The notes beneath the pieces were generated by a model. It was given only the letters and a program-made list of their open reading frames with translations. It did no database searches and had not been told where the DNA came from. A stretch of 64,000 nt of DNA from Pyrenophora tritici-repentis (lineage: Eukaryota; Ascomycota; Dothideomycetes; Pleosporales; Pleosporaceae): NCBI RefSeq assembly GCF_003171515.1, contig NC_089393.1, positions 496,001 to 560,000 on the forward strand. Reading direction: 5' to 3'. A program made the position numbers and the translations under genes. Positions within the stretch are counted from its first letter, which is position 1. Every line of letters starts with the position of its first letter. Below are positions 23,022 to 33,571 of the stretch, in pieces.

Positions 23022-24924
23022 CTATCTTGTGTAGTTCCGACTGCGCGAGATCACTACATCGTACTGGCTGTCATGATATGAACCAGATTGAAGGGAAGGT
23101 TGCCAGCTAGATGCACGTGCTGGATCGTCGTATTTTCGTGAGAGGGAGCTAACACACTGAACTGGATTCCGTTTCAGCCCAGAAGGATCCACAGTGACTG
23201 GACCGGGCAGTGGGTGGACCTGCCCACTTGGAAAGCCAGGTGTTACAGGCGTATAAGTTGGTGTTGGTCTTTGTGCCGGATATGTCGCATATCGTGGGTT
23301 CTCAAGTCCACCTGCGTCATACATAGGCAGATAGGGTTGATCGTACTCCTCACAGTACGGACTGGGACTTTCAGAATGATGATAAGTATCGAAGGGCTGT
23401 ATGTCTTGCTCTTCGAGAAAAGTGACATGTTTTGAGTGCATCCTGTTGCTTTGCCGATTTCTCGATTGACTTCGTCTCCTTGTGAGCTTTGTAACAGACT
23501 TTTTAGATGTCTTTGTATCCAGTGGCATTGACTCTGTACGACGGAAGGCTTCCCGCACATGTTTTGGTGCAGATCCGAAATAAGCAAGCATTTTCATGTA
23601 ATGTTCCTGTTGAGGGACTCTCCATCCTTTCGACTTGTCGCGTTGTCTCTGATCTTCAAGGGCTTTCTTGGCTGCTTCAAGCTTCTTGGTACGGTCTTCC
23701 AATTCCTCTAGTTCCTCCTCCTGCGCACGTCTTTCCTTGAGGCGTTCCCGGTTCTCCTTTTCTAGGGTATAGACCTTTTGCTGGAGCTCGTGTAACATGC
23801 GCGCTGACGGCGCATCTGAGATACTGTCTCTCATCATACTATCATACTTTCTTGCATAGAATGCTGCTTGTTCGTTGTGTATGTCTTCAAGAGTAACCGA
23901 AAGGCTACCCTTCTCGGCCTCCAGTCTCTCTACAACGGCTGCGCATTCTCTGACCTGCTCTGAAAATTCGCTCCTGAGATCTTCATCATCTTGGAACTCT
24001 TCTGCGCTCTCTTCTAACTCTTTCTTCTGCATCTCATATCTCTTTCGGACGTTTTCCAATTCACCTTCCAAGTACTGCCCTGCTGTGGATTCCTCCAGTT
24101 TGGTGGTCACGCTGCGCTTCATTTCTTGTTGTAGCTGCAAAGATATGTCTCTTTGCTTGTTTTCAAGCTGTTCAACAATGTTACGGGCGCTTTGTTCATT
24201 AGAGTGCCTCTCCATCATGGCACCAGCTCCCACTAAAGCGCCGAAGAACTCAGGCCTTTCCCTCAACGTCTTCTCACGTATCGTCGCAGCTTCATTTGAT
24301 TCTGGAGACTGGAGCTGATCCCACATAGTCGTAACAATTGTGACATGCTGGAAGCACTGTTCACCACAGATCTTTTCGAAAATACGCAGGCTTTTTAGTG
24401 AAGATCCTGACATTCGCACGTCAGTTATCCGGTGGACGTATATCAATCCGCCTATGGTGAAGGCTTTCCGAGGGCCATCGCAGACGATGCAGAGAAATGC
24501 AGCAATTTTCTTGAACACACCGGCATAGTCTGTGCTAGTATCGTCAAAGCCCGGTGTGTCGATGAGATGGATCACTTTCCCATTAGGTAACCGGTACTCG
24601 TAGGGTATGACATCCGCAGTACCTAGTGATGTAAGACCATGAAATCAACGACTAATTCTACAAAACCATACAAGAGTTCAGCGAATGTCCGACCTCGGCC
24701 TCTTGATGAGTGAGTTGTGAGATGAATGTGCTTTTACCGGCCCCCGTAAGCCCCATGACGAGAAATCCGATACCTCTAATAGCTTAGTTAGACAGGAGAT
24801 CAGTTGCGCAAGATATTTCGACATACTGAAGAGACGATGCATTGTTGTGGTGGCTGAGAGGCTGCCGAGATAGATGTACATCCATACTTTCCCGTCCAAC
24901 AACGGCGTTACTCAGGGAACTCAT
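23022..24924 (-). CDS. AIG1-like P-loop GTPase 2 with long coiled coil and Pro/Tyr-rich tail
   Basis: Exons 24924-24827, 24775-24672 and 24622-23022 give 600 aa. The introns (51 and 49 bp) are at the same places and phases as in GTPase 1. G domain: G1 GLTGAGKST, G3 LIDTPGFDDTSTDY, G4-like TTMWDQ. A coiled coil of about 160 residues (RYEMQKKELEESAEEF, ENRERLKERRAQEEELEELEDRTKKLEAAKK) is followed by a basic KLTRRRSQSRNRQSNR patch. The tail of about 150 residues is rich in Pro, Tyr and Ser and ends SRSRNYTR. There is no CaaX, so unlike its neighbours it is not expected to be prenylated. It is divergent from GTPase 3, with a 442-bp shared promoter. Confidence 0.85.
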
Positions 24925-25366
24925 TTCGGACGCGTTCAAACAACTGTTGCTTTGAAAGATAGAGTCGCGAACTGGTTGCGCATCTGCGCAAGTTGCCGAA
25001 ATTACACACCTCCACGGAGACGCTAGAGTAACTAGGATACGTCGTCTATGCCTGTTTGTAGTGCTGACTGTAGCCTAACAAGCGAGTGCGTGAGTGCGCA
25101 GTGCATAGATTAGGCACAAGCCACAAATTCCGCCTCCAAACCGTTGTGGAACCATCCGGTCAAGCAGCTCTGACGTGTAAGTTGCTGATTGGTGATGCCT
25201 CAGCCACGGGTGGGAAGCCAGATTCAGCCTTATCCCGGGGTGTATGCAGCTGTTCTAAACGATCTTCAGCCGCGCCACTTGATGTTACATAGCAATAGCA
25301 AAAAACGACTGGACACTATTCCAACCAAATCATCGAACACGTTGCGAGTCCAGCCCATACGCTTTG
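24925..25366. promoter_or_regulatory. Divergent promoter region of GTPase 2 and GTPase 3
   Basis: A 442-bp head-to-head interval between the ATG codons of two paralogous GTPases. I saw no clear TATA or named operator. The layout suggests the two may be co-expressed. Confidence 0.4.
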
Positions 25367-26744
25367 ATGAACAACACTCCAGCAAATCATGGCTCACCAG
25401 CCATCAGGTATGTTTATTTTGAATCTAGCATGAGATAAAAGCTCATGAGAGTCGGTTAGTCCGGATGATATATTCATAGCGGTTATGGGAATGACTGGTG
25501 CTGGAAAGTCAACCTTCATTGAGTACTGCACCAAACCACCAGAGCGCCTTTCAGATGATGGATTATTCTCTTGTAAGATTGGAAATCCGGAAAACATTCC
25601 AACCAACGTTAGTTGACATGAGTTAGGCACCAGTCGCGTATCGATTCATACCACTGTGATCCAAGGTCGTACTGTCCACCTGTTGGACACACCTGGGTTC
25701 AATGATAGTCGGCAGTCTGATGGCGAAGTATTACAGGAATTAGCATTCTGGTTGACAGCTGCCTATGAAAGGGACATCAAACTTAGCGGCATCGTCTATC
25801 TTCATTGTATCACAAACATTCGTCTCCAGGGCACCGCCGCGCGAGCTTTAGAAGCTTTCAAGAAAATGTGTGGCAAGGAAGCATACAAAGGGGTGGTCCT
25901 CGCAACAACCATGTGGAACATGGTTCCCGTGAAAGATATCGCCAAAGCCGGAATAAGACATAAGGAGTTTTACGAAAAGATTCGCCATGATGTTATCCAG
26001 GAAGGTGGTAGACTAGTCAGACTATCAGCTGGCGAGATGGACGCAATGAAGATACTCCATCATATTGTACAAAAGGACCAAAGGTTCACACTCGCCTTCC
26101 AGCGGGAGTTAGTAGATGAAGGTCGACTCATCTATGAGACGGAAGCCGGAAACGTCCTCTTTGATCATCTGAACGAACGCTTTCAGTCATTACAAACCAT
26201 GACAGATGAGGCTCATACACGGATGGATGCGATTGTCAACACCGGGCGATTGGAAGCCTTGGATCAGCTCAGCGATGCTGCTTCTGTGATGGCTGGAGAT
26301 ATGCGATTGGTAGACGAGGAAATTAAGCGCACAAAAGTAGCATTCGGCGACATTCAGAAGACGTGGGAAGATATCATCCATCGAGACGATGAAGGTCTCG
26401 TCCTAACCGCACAACGTCTAGAGCGGCAATTAGCGCTAGAGAGCAGCCGCAATGAAGACGATGAGAGTGCTGCAACCGCAAGCGAAGAAAGACCAACATC
26501 CTCACTGAGCGAAGCTTCTGGAAACACCGTCAACAGTACTTGTTCTAGCTGCACATCCCAAGAGTCCATGAAGTTGAGGTTGCAGGAGCTCAATAGAGAA
26601 CGGCGAGCGCTTGCGATTCGGATGGGACAAAGGCTCAGCGGAAGATACACGGCTCACTCACGAGGAACAACGACAATAGGCGTCATAGGCACCACTTTGG
26701 CTGCTGGTCAGCTCATTGCAGCATTAGCCTGCGTGGTGATGTGA
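25367..26744 (+). CDS. AIG1-like P-loop GTPase 3 with hydrophobic tail and CaaX box
   Basis: Exons 25367-25407, 25460-25572 and 25627-26744 give 423 aa. The ATG at 25,367 is chosen because only this frame splices in phase to the P-loop; the ATG 22 bases later does not. Intron positions and phases match the two paralogues. G1 GMTGAGKST, G3 LLDTPGFNDS. The G4-like position reads TTMWN, so the usual Asp for guanine is Asn here and base specificity may differ. Helical middle, then a Ser/Thr-rich acidic linker. The last 25 residues are hydrophobic (GVIGTTLAAGQLIAALA) and end CVVM, a CaaX box of the N-Ras type. Membrane attachment is likely; function is unknown. Confidence 0.85.
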
Positions 26745-27839
26745 TGAGATGGCATTGAGTGGAGTGGTGGCGCCCGAAAATCGAGCTCCTTTAGTGTATT
26801 GTCAGATATTCACTCTCATCTGGAATACTGATGAAATAGGTAATGATGGTGATTATATTGATCATTGATTGTGTTGTGGTTCTGTCTACGGTTGTGGGCA
26901 CACCTAGGGGGTGCCAAGCCTTCCTGTGTTCTGATTGGCTCTCACAGATGCCGGGTCGCACTAGTCAGACCCGGCGTCTGTACGCTCTCATCTTCAACAG
27001 TGCTATTATCTGGCATGTATCTAGATATGGACTAGTTGACTCGCACTTGGAAGGGACGCGTCCCTCGCATCAGCAAACAGCATCGCAATTCTCTTCTTTA
27101 GCACATACGCCAGAATGGTCGGAATATTGTCATTTTGTCAGTTTTTCATGTATCATATCAGAGGAAGTACTCCATGTAAGAAGGTGCCAAATAGGATCAC
27201 GTGATAACAAACGAAGAACATCGCATCTACACATCCATCTAAGTCACATAGGAAGATCCGCTTTCGCGTATCAGTTTATCTTTCGCAAATCTAGTCATAA
27301 TACAGTGCGATAGACAAGTCAGTCTACCTAGTCATTGCACACACAGAATTCCAAAACACGCATGCCAATCACAGCACGTGTGACCACATGAGACGGTTCT
27401 TTTCAGTATCACTATCACGCACCCAGAATGACCCATGTAGCACACAATTCCAAGATCTTACCATGACAAACTCAATTTGCAAGTAACACATACACATGTA
27501 CCACCACCCCTTCAACTCCGACCGCCAAGACGGCATAAAACTTTCAGTACCTCGACAGTCCCGTGAAAGGGTACATGTACATTGCCGCTTTCTCGATATC
27601 GGACTGGTACACAGAGTGCAAGTAACACTGCCATTGTTTGAGAAGGACGGGTAGCACATCGACTGAGGGGCAGTGCACCGTACATGTGGTTGTAAAAGAA
27701 GGTATATAAGTCATCTGAAACTCTTCTACGTCGTGATATTGCATGTCATCTCCTCCACTTCCAAAACATAATCCCAACCCCTCTATCTCTCACCGCACTA
27801 CCAATACACCCATTAAGAAGACAAGCTATCAACTTCACC
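26745..27839. other. 1.1-kb intergenic stretch
   Basis: ORFs of up to 156 codons (for example at 26,843-27,313, +) lack domains and plausible codon use. Nothing is supported as a gene. The right end is the promoter of the small secreted protein. Confidence 0.5.
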
Positions 27840-28198
27840 ATGCATCTCTCAAGCCTCCTCATTACCGCCATCGCTGGCTTTGCTTTTGCCGCAGAATCGT
27901 CAAAGTATGACCTGCTTTTCCTATCTCCTCCAAGCTGCTCAATCATCTTCCTAGTCTTACTACCGTTAACAAACTCAACAGCCCTGTAGTCCCCGGGTCC
28001 TCCGTTATGGCTTCCATGGCTTCTTCCATGAAATCTGAGGCATCGAAGATCACATCGACTGCTCCGAAGACTGTGACGGGGACAGAGACAGCGACTACCA
28101 CCAAGGATAGCAAGGCAACGAATGTAGCTGTTGCTATGGGTGTTGGAGATGCTGGTATGATGGCTGCGGCGTTGGGGGTTGCTGCCTGGATGTTGTAG
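27840..28198 (+). CDS. Small secreted, probably GPI-anchored protein
   Basis: Exons 27840-27904 and 27982-28198 around a 77-bp intron (GTATGA...GTTAAC...CAACAG) give 93 aa. The N-terminal signal peptide is MHLSSLLITAIAGFAFA. The middle is rich in Ser, Thr, Lys and Met (SSVMASMASSMKSEASKITS), a likely O-glycosylation zone. The last 22 residues are hydrophobic (VAVAMGVGDAGMMAAALGVAAW), as in a GPI attachment signal, with a candidate omega site near SKATN. There are no cysteines, so it is not a classical cysteine-rich effector. A cell-wall or membrane-surface role is inferred from layout. Confidence 0.75.
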
Positions 28199-28454
28199 AG
28201 GTGCCTGCCTTGGCGGGACGTGAGAAGTGGAGAATGTTGGAATGAGAAATATAGTTACGGAAGATACGCATCGTCGATAGTAAGATGGAGACATACTTTA
28301 GCAATGCAATTATTGATTCGATAATGGTAGCTAAACATCCCATGCAAATACTTTAGAGAACCCAGAGTTATCATATGCAACCGGAACTCCACATGATGCA
28401 GTCCTTGTTCATACATTTACTATCCATTAATTTCGCCATCTTATCCATGTCCAC

Positions 28455-29417
28455 CTACGAGATAGTGATCCTCCTCAACTGTGGTACCTGTGCCCTTGGA
28501 GCAGTGATGCTGAGCACACCATCCTTGAAGCTAGCGCTCACGTTCGCGACGTCGATGCGCTCTGGAAAGCGGAAGGTGCGCTCGAAAGATCCGTGCACGC
28601 GCTTTTCTTGCTGAGGCTGTTCTTGTGACTGCTGAGCTGGTACCTCGGTCTGGGGTTGAGTGGCAAGAGCTGTTTCGGTAGTAGCAGGCTCCTCAACAGC
28701 CTTCTCCTTGCCCTTGGGCTCCCTGGGTTCGGCAGGAGTCGATGATGATACAGATGATGTGGCGTCATCGCCGAGGTCTTCGAAGTCGTCCTCCACAGTT
28801 GGCTGGTATGACTTGTGCGATGCGGTATCGCTATCTGGAGTGGCAGCGCCGGCAGTTGTAGTGTCAGTCTCTGTGGCGTCCGCGGCCTCATGCTCGTTGG
28901 GTTTCTCCTCAGTAGCGGGTGCAGCTTCGATTTGAGGTTGCTGCGGCTCCGGCTGCGCCTTCTCAGACTGCCACAGAGTGTTGCCAGCGACCTTCAGTGT
29001 GCGTTCGTCAATCATCTCGACGTTGATGTTCTCCTGGTCGAAACCGTGGAAGTGACCATTGATCTGCCATCCCTTCTCGTTCTGGTTGACATCGAATTCA
29101 GCGCGGAGTGCACGCCTCCGTTCAAGCTCTTGTTGACGCTGGAGTTCGAGCTGACGTTGTGCCTCACGCTGAGCTTCGAGCCGTGCTGCAAGCTCTGCCT
29201 CACGCTGAGCTTCAAGTTGTGCTTGGCGCTTTGCTTCGCGGTCGATTTCGTTCAGTAGCTCATCGACTTGGCTGAGGAAGTACTGAGAGCGGCGAGCCTG
29301 AGGACGAGAGACACGATAAGCGTATGGAGACCGTGATGCCGGAGCACAGAAGCCATAGGGGTTGTACTGCGGCACCTGATAGGCGGGTGCGAAGCGGGGT
29401 GTGAGAACAAAAGCCAT
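28455..29417 (-). CDS. Small heat shock protein (Hsp20 / alpha-crystallin), split-domain type
   Basis: Single exon, 320 aa. An N-terminal region (MAFVLTPRFAPAY) leads into a charged helix of about 65 residues built of QREAELAARLEAQREAQ-like repeats. The alpha-crystallin domain begins with AEFDVNQNEKGWQINGHFHGFDQENINVEM. It is then interrupted by about 130 residues of low-complexity Glu/Gln/Thr/Pro sequence and resumes with SFERTFRFPERIDVANVSASFKDGVLSITAP, which contains the conserved GVL motif. This is the fungal Hsp30-like layout. It is an ATP-independent chaperone that holds unfolded proteins in the cytosol. An exceptional heat-shock element array and a TATA box lie upstream, so heat induction by Hsf1 is strongly suggested. 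Confidence 0.92.
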   Translation of the reverse strand: MAFVLTPRFAPAYQVPQYNPYGFCAPASRSPYAYRVSRPQARRSQYFLSQVDELLNEIDREAKRQAQLEAQREAELAARLEAQREAQRQLELQRQQELERRRALRAEFDVNQNEKGWQINGHFHGFDQENINVEMIDERTLKVAGNTLWQSEKAQPEPQQPQIEAAPATEEKPNEHEAADATETDTTTAGAATPDSDTASHKSYQPTVEDDFEDLGDDATSSVSSSTPAEPREPKGKEKAVEEPATTETALATQPQTEVPAQQSQEQPQQEKRVHGSFERTFRFPERIDVANVSASFKDGVLSITAPRAQVPQLRRITIS

Positions 29418-29571
29418 TGCTAATATGATAGGCTGGATGCTTGGAATTTGTTGATCGATATGTAGAATATTGGAGAAGGTTGGGGCTCAAGGGTAGTTGC
29501 GGATCTTAGATCTGTAGATATGTTTGTCTTTCAAATTGATGATGGACTCTTGGAGAGCGGAGATCCACTGA

Positions 29572-29577
29572 TTTATA
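29572..29577 (-). promoter_or_regulatory. TATA box of the Hsp20 gene
   Basis: TATAAA on the minus strand, 155 bp upstream of the Hsp20 ATG and about 136 bp downstream of the heat-shock elements. Confidence 0.6.
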
Positions 29578-29712
29578 GACATGGTGTAGGAAGCAACAGC
29601 TTGCGTGCGCACTGATGAGAAATCCAGATTTCGTAAGATACGGAGAATGTCAGAAGTGTGTAGATGCTTCACGATGGTTGCTGATGGTTCCAGCTTTGTC
29701 ACGAAGATGCGC

Positions 29713-29740
29713 GAAGTTTCGCGATACTTCTAGAATTTTC
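29713..29740 (-). promoter_or_regulatory. Six-unit heat-shock element
   Basis: Alternating 5-bp units with perfect phasing: GAA-gt-TTC-gc-GAt-ac-TTC-ta-GAA-tt-TTC. Five of the six units match the Hsf1 consensus exactly, and the third has one mismatch. The array lies about 300 bp upstream of the Hsp20 start. Confidence 0.85.
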
Positions 29741-30830
29741 TACGTCATTTGGTGGCTGAAGTGGCGCAAGAGTCGCTTATGTAATGTGGCTGGCGCAGCA
29801 CCCCTTAACCGTTAGTCCCCTTCCGTATCAACACGTCGAGAGCTGCAACAAGACTTTTTAGAATCATTCCTACATATTCGCGATGCAGTCTGTATTGTGA
29901 ATTGCTTATCAAAGGCTTCGATAAGAGTCACTTTAGTAGCCACATAAGGGGGGCACAGCTACGCCGTCTGTATACATGCGCGATGTCTTCTTCACCACAC
30001 TCGGTACACTAAGAAGTAACTTGGGGTGTTCTTCCAGTATGCGAGACGAGCTCAATTTGTTCAATGGCGATCAGCTGACGCGAAATGAGTCTTCCAATGA
30101 AAGCTGTATATGAGATAAACTCGGATAGGTATTATATCTGAGTTCATCAGTTATAATTTTGTAGAAGGCAGATGTGCATTACCGGTACACAGAGTTGGGA
30201 ACGGAAGTGTATGTAAAAGTGAAAAGTGTCACTGACACCGGCATGTCGGTCAATTCCCTTCTCAACAGGGCTAGTGCTAGTACCAAGGGTACGAACGCGT
30301 AGTCGTAGCGGACTCAATGTTACTCTGCCATCACCCTTGAAACCTGTTACTCTACTCAGAGATACTCAAAGATAATGACTAACAGCACATACGAAACAAT
30401 CGATTACAAAAAAGCACCAGCAACCAGCAAACCTCCGCCGTCGGCCACATCAAAGAATCTGCCTTCTCCATCAGCGGCCCGATCCCATCTAGCCTCGCAT
30501 TCATCCCACAAAAAATACTCCGAAGGATTCCCCCCAACCCCTGCCTTCTCGTCCAATACCCCTGCATACCGCGGTTAGCGAAAACAAAATGCCAGATGCT
30601 GAGAACTCCAAGATTCTGGACCCGCGATGCGTTTTTTGTGAGCTAGGTATCGTCACGGCAAGCCTTCCTAATATGAACCCCATGTAGAAAACCGACGCTT
30701 CGGTCGAAAAATGCACCAAACGAATGAGGCTAGGGAAACTGGGGGGTTCCGTAGCTAACTACGAAACAATGCGCGATATTGTTGTACTTTTGTAACAAAC
30801 CACTACCGTTGGTACGGATAGATGTTAGCA
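29741..30830. other. Spacer between Hsp20 and FAD oxidase genes
   Basis: Short ORFs on both strands near 30,375-30,719, including a 67-codon Ser/Pro-rich one (+) and 62-72-codon ones (-). None has a recognised domain. I do not call a gene. Confidence 0.45.
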
Positions 30831-32497
30831 ATGGCGAATTATATTCTACCCCTCATAGCAGCCGTAGCACTCACCCCCTTCACCCAAGCAGACTACTGCG
30901 TACGTTCCCTCGCACCCATGTCCTCCAAACTCAACCAACTAACCAACCCGCAAACACCCAGTGTACAGCTCTCTCCCTAAGCTCCCTCTCCCCCCACATC
31001 CTCTACCCAAACAGCACCGCCTACACCGCCCGAGAAGCCACCTACTTCGACATAAAACAACAACTCCTCACCCCCTCCTGCATCCTGCAGCCCAAAACCG
31101 CGCAACAAGTCTCCCTAGCCATCAAAACCCTCACAACAGCAAGTCGCCTCAAATCCTGTCCCTTCGCCATCCGCAGCGCAGGCCACACGCCCTACGCCGG
31201 CGCCTCGAATATTCAAGATGGTGTGACAATCGACCTGAAATACCTCAGCGACGTCATCTATGACACCGCCTCCCGCGTCGTTAGTATCGGGCCCGCGGCC
31301 AACTGGGGTGATGTATTCAAAACTCTGGAGCCGTATGGTGTCATGACAACAGGTGGACGCGCATCCTCCGTCGGCGTAGGCGGTTTGGTGCTAGGGGGCG
31401 GTATATCGTATTTCTCGCCCGAGCACGGGCTCGTTTGCGACAACGTGGTTGAGTTTGAAGTTGTGCTTTCCGACGGTTCCATTGTCGTGGCGAACAAAAC
31501 CGTTGACGCTGACCTCTTCACCGTATTGAGAGGCGGAAACAACAATTTCGGTATCGTGACGGGGATTAAAATGAGCACGTTTCCCTACCAGGGCCTGTGG
31601 GGTGGACTAGTCTTGTACCCCGGTGAGAAGGAAAAGGTTCAACAACATTTTGAAGCGCTGGTCAGGTTCTCGGAAAACATGGGAAATGAACCAAAGGGCG
31701 CGGTTATTGTGATGCCGGTTTATATGAATGCGGTTGGGAAAGAGCAGGTGCTTAATGCGTATGATTATGCGGAGCCGGTACCGAGACCGGAGATTTACAG
31801 CGAATTTCTTGCGATTCAGGGAAATGTTTCTGATACGACGGGGATTAGAAATATGTCGTCGCTGGCGGGCGAGCTGGGGGCTTCGACTACGCATAGGTTT
31901 GTTTGAGCTGTTCTGAGTAGTACGTGGGAGGCGCTGACTTGAGTGATAGGATCTATTTTGGAACATTGACTTTTGCCAATGACATAAGAGTCATAACCAA
32001 AGCCCATGAGATCTTCTTGGACGTGCTGTCCAGTCTCAAGGCCAAGGCGGCGGGTGATTGGTCCATTTATACGCTTTTCCAACCCCTTCCTCCCGCGTAC
32101 TGGAAAGATACCGCGGCAAAGGGTGGTAATGTCCTGGGTTTAGAGCGCTTTGGCAAACAGGCACTGTGTCGTAAGTATTGTTGCTCTCTGCAGCTAGTCA
32201 GGTGCTAACAGAAGGTCAGTGTACCAGCCCTATCTCATGTGGCAAGGAGCGGTCCAAGATGCGCTCTTTCAAGCTGCCGGTGCCGAGCTTGTCAGAAGAA
32301 TCAGAGAGTATGCTGAGAGTCTCGAAGCTGCTAACCCGTATCTTTACCTGAACTACGCGGATATAACGCAGGACCCGCTCGCAAGTTACGGTGCTGAGGC
32401 TGTGGAGAAGATGAGAGCTGCAGCGAAAAAGTATGATCCCTCGGGCGTTTTCCAGGAACTCGTTCCAGGTGGCTTCAAAATCTCTCATGTACAGTAG
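30831..32497 (+). CDS. Secreted FAD-linked oxidoreductase (BBE-like, FAD_binding_4)
   Basis: Exons 30831-30899, 30962-31896, 31950-32170 and 32220-32497 give 500 aa. Signal peptide: MANYILPLIAAVALTPFTQA. The FAD-binding part carries RSAGHTPYAGASN, whose His is the expected covalent FAD attachment site, then TIDLKYL, GVGGLVLGGGISYFS and GLVCDNVVEFEVVLSDG. The C-terminal berberine-bridge-type motif is YLNYAD, followed by YDPSGVFQELVPGGFK. The Cys in LVCDNV may be a second FAD anchor. Enzymes of this type oxidise sugars or secondary metabolites with O2. The gene is convergent with an SDR gene, 121 bp away. Substrate is unknown. Confidence 0.93.
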
Positions 32498-32618
32498 ATG
32501 TGTGGGTCGGTATGGTATAATCCATTCGTATATATACTTGTTGCTGTCTAATGACATACAATATGTACAGCTGGCATAGTTTACTAGAAGGTGCTTCTAC
32601 AGATTATTTCACTATCAT

Positions 32619-33571
32619 CTAGAAGCTGAACTTCATACCACCGTTTGCGCAAATGACGCTGCCCGTGGTCCATCCAGCTTCGGGCAAGCAAAGCATGCCG
32701 ACAACGCCTGCAACCTCCTCGCTGTAGCCTGGTCGTCCTCCAGCATTCTGCGAAGCCTCGTAGATCCTGTCTGGGTCAATGCCCTTTCTTGGCGCCGCAA
32801 GCGGAGTGTTCTCGATGAAAGGCTTGTTCTGGGCAATGAAAGCGTCGTCGTTACTCCAGTACATATCAGTTGCGACGGGGCCGGGGTTGATTGCATTGAC
32901 AGTGCATCGCTCCGCAAGCTCGCGAGACCAAGTACGGGTCATACTTTCAAGCGCCGCCTTGGTTCCGCCGTAGATGGATTGGCCCTTGTATCCGAGCGAG
33001 GAGCTGACAGAGGAGAGGTTGATGATTCGTCCGGAGCGGTCATTTGGCAGATATGGGTGAGCGGCTTGCACAAGCAGCAGTGGTCCTCGCACGTTGATGT
33101 TGTATTGTCTCGCGAAGTCCTCGCAGTCGACATTTTCAACATAGTTGTTCCCCGCCACACCAGCATTGTTGATGATGATGTCCAGCTGGAACTTGCCCGT
33201 CTTGGGGTGTTGGAAGTTGTTCTTGGTCACTTCCACCAGATGTTTTGGTCCATTCTCCGATCCCATGCTCGCTTGCACGCTGATAGCCTTGACTCCATAT
33301 TCAGCTTCGAGCTCGGAGGCGAGGTCTTGGGCGGTTTGGGTAGACGAGTCGGACGTGTAGTTGATGACGACATTGCAGCCTTTGCTGGCCAAGTTGCGGG
33401 CAACCTCAACACCGATCCCTACACATGTCAGCATTGAACGAGGATAGTTATATGGCTGGTCATACCTCTAGAGGCTCCAGTTACAATGGCCGTCCGTCCC
33501 TCGAGGATGCGCTGACCAGAGCCACCGAGGTTAGTAGAGGCGGTGCGGGTGTGAGGTGGTCTGGTAGCCAT
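32619..33571 (-). CDS. Short-chain dehydrogenase/reductase
   Basis: Exons 33571-33466 and 33418-32619 around a 47-bp intron (GTATGA...GTGTAG) give 301 aa. The splice rebuilds the cofactor motif TGASRGIG. Other classical SDR marks are IIINNAGVAG, NLSSVSSSLG (catalytic Ser), the YGGTK active site (Tyr and Lys), and INPGPVATDM. The C-terminus is ICANGGMKFSF. A 3-oxoacyl-reductase-like, NADP(H)-dependent enzyme is likely; the substrate is open. It sits tail-to-tail with the FAD oxidase, and the two could act on one metabolite, but no further pathway genes lie nearby. Confidence 0.93.

Noticed and set aside
30375..30719. Small ORFs near 30.4-30.7 kb on both strands
   Set aside because: Mutually overlapping, low complexity or featureless; not enough to call a gene.
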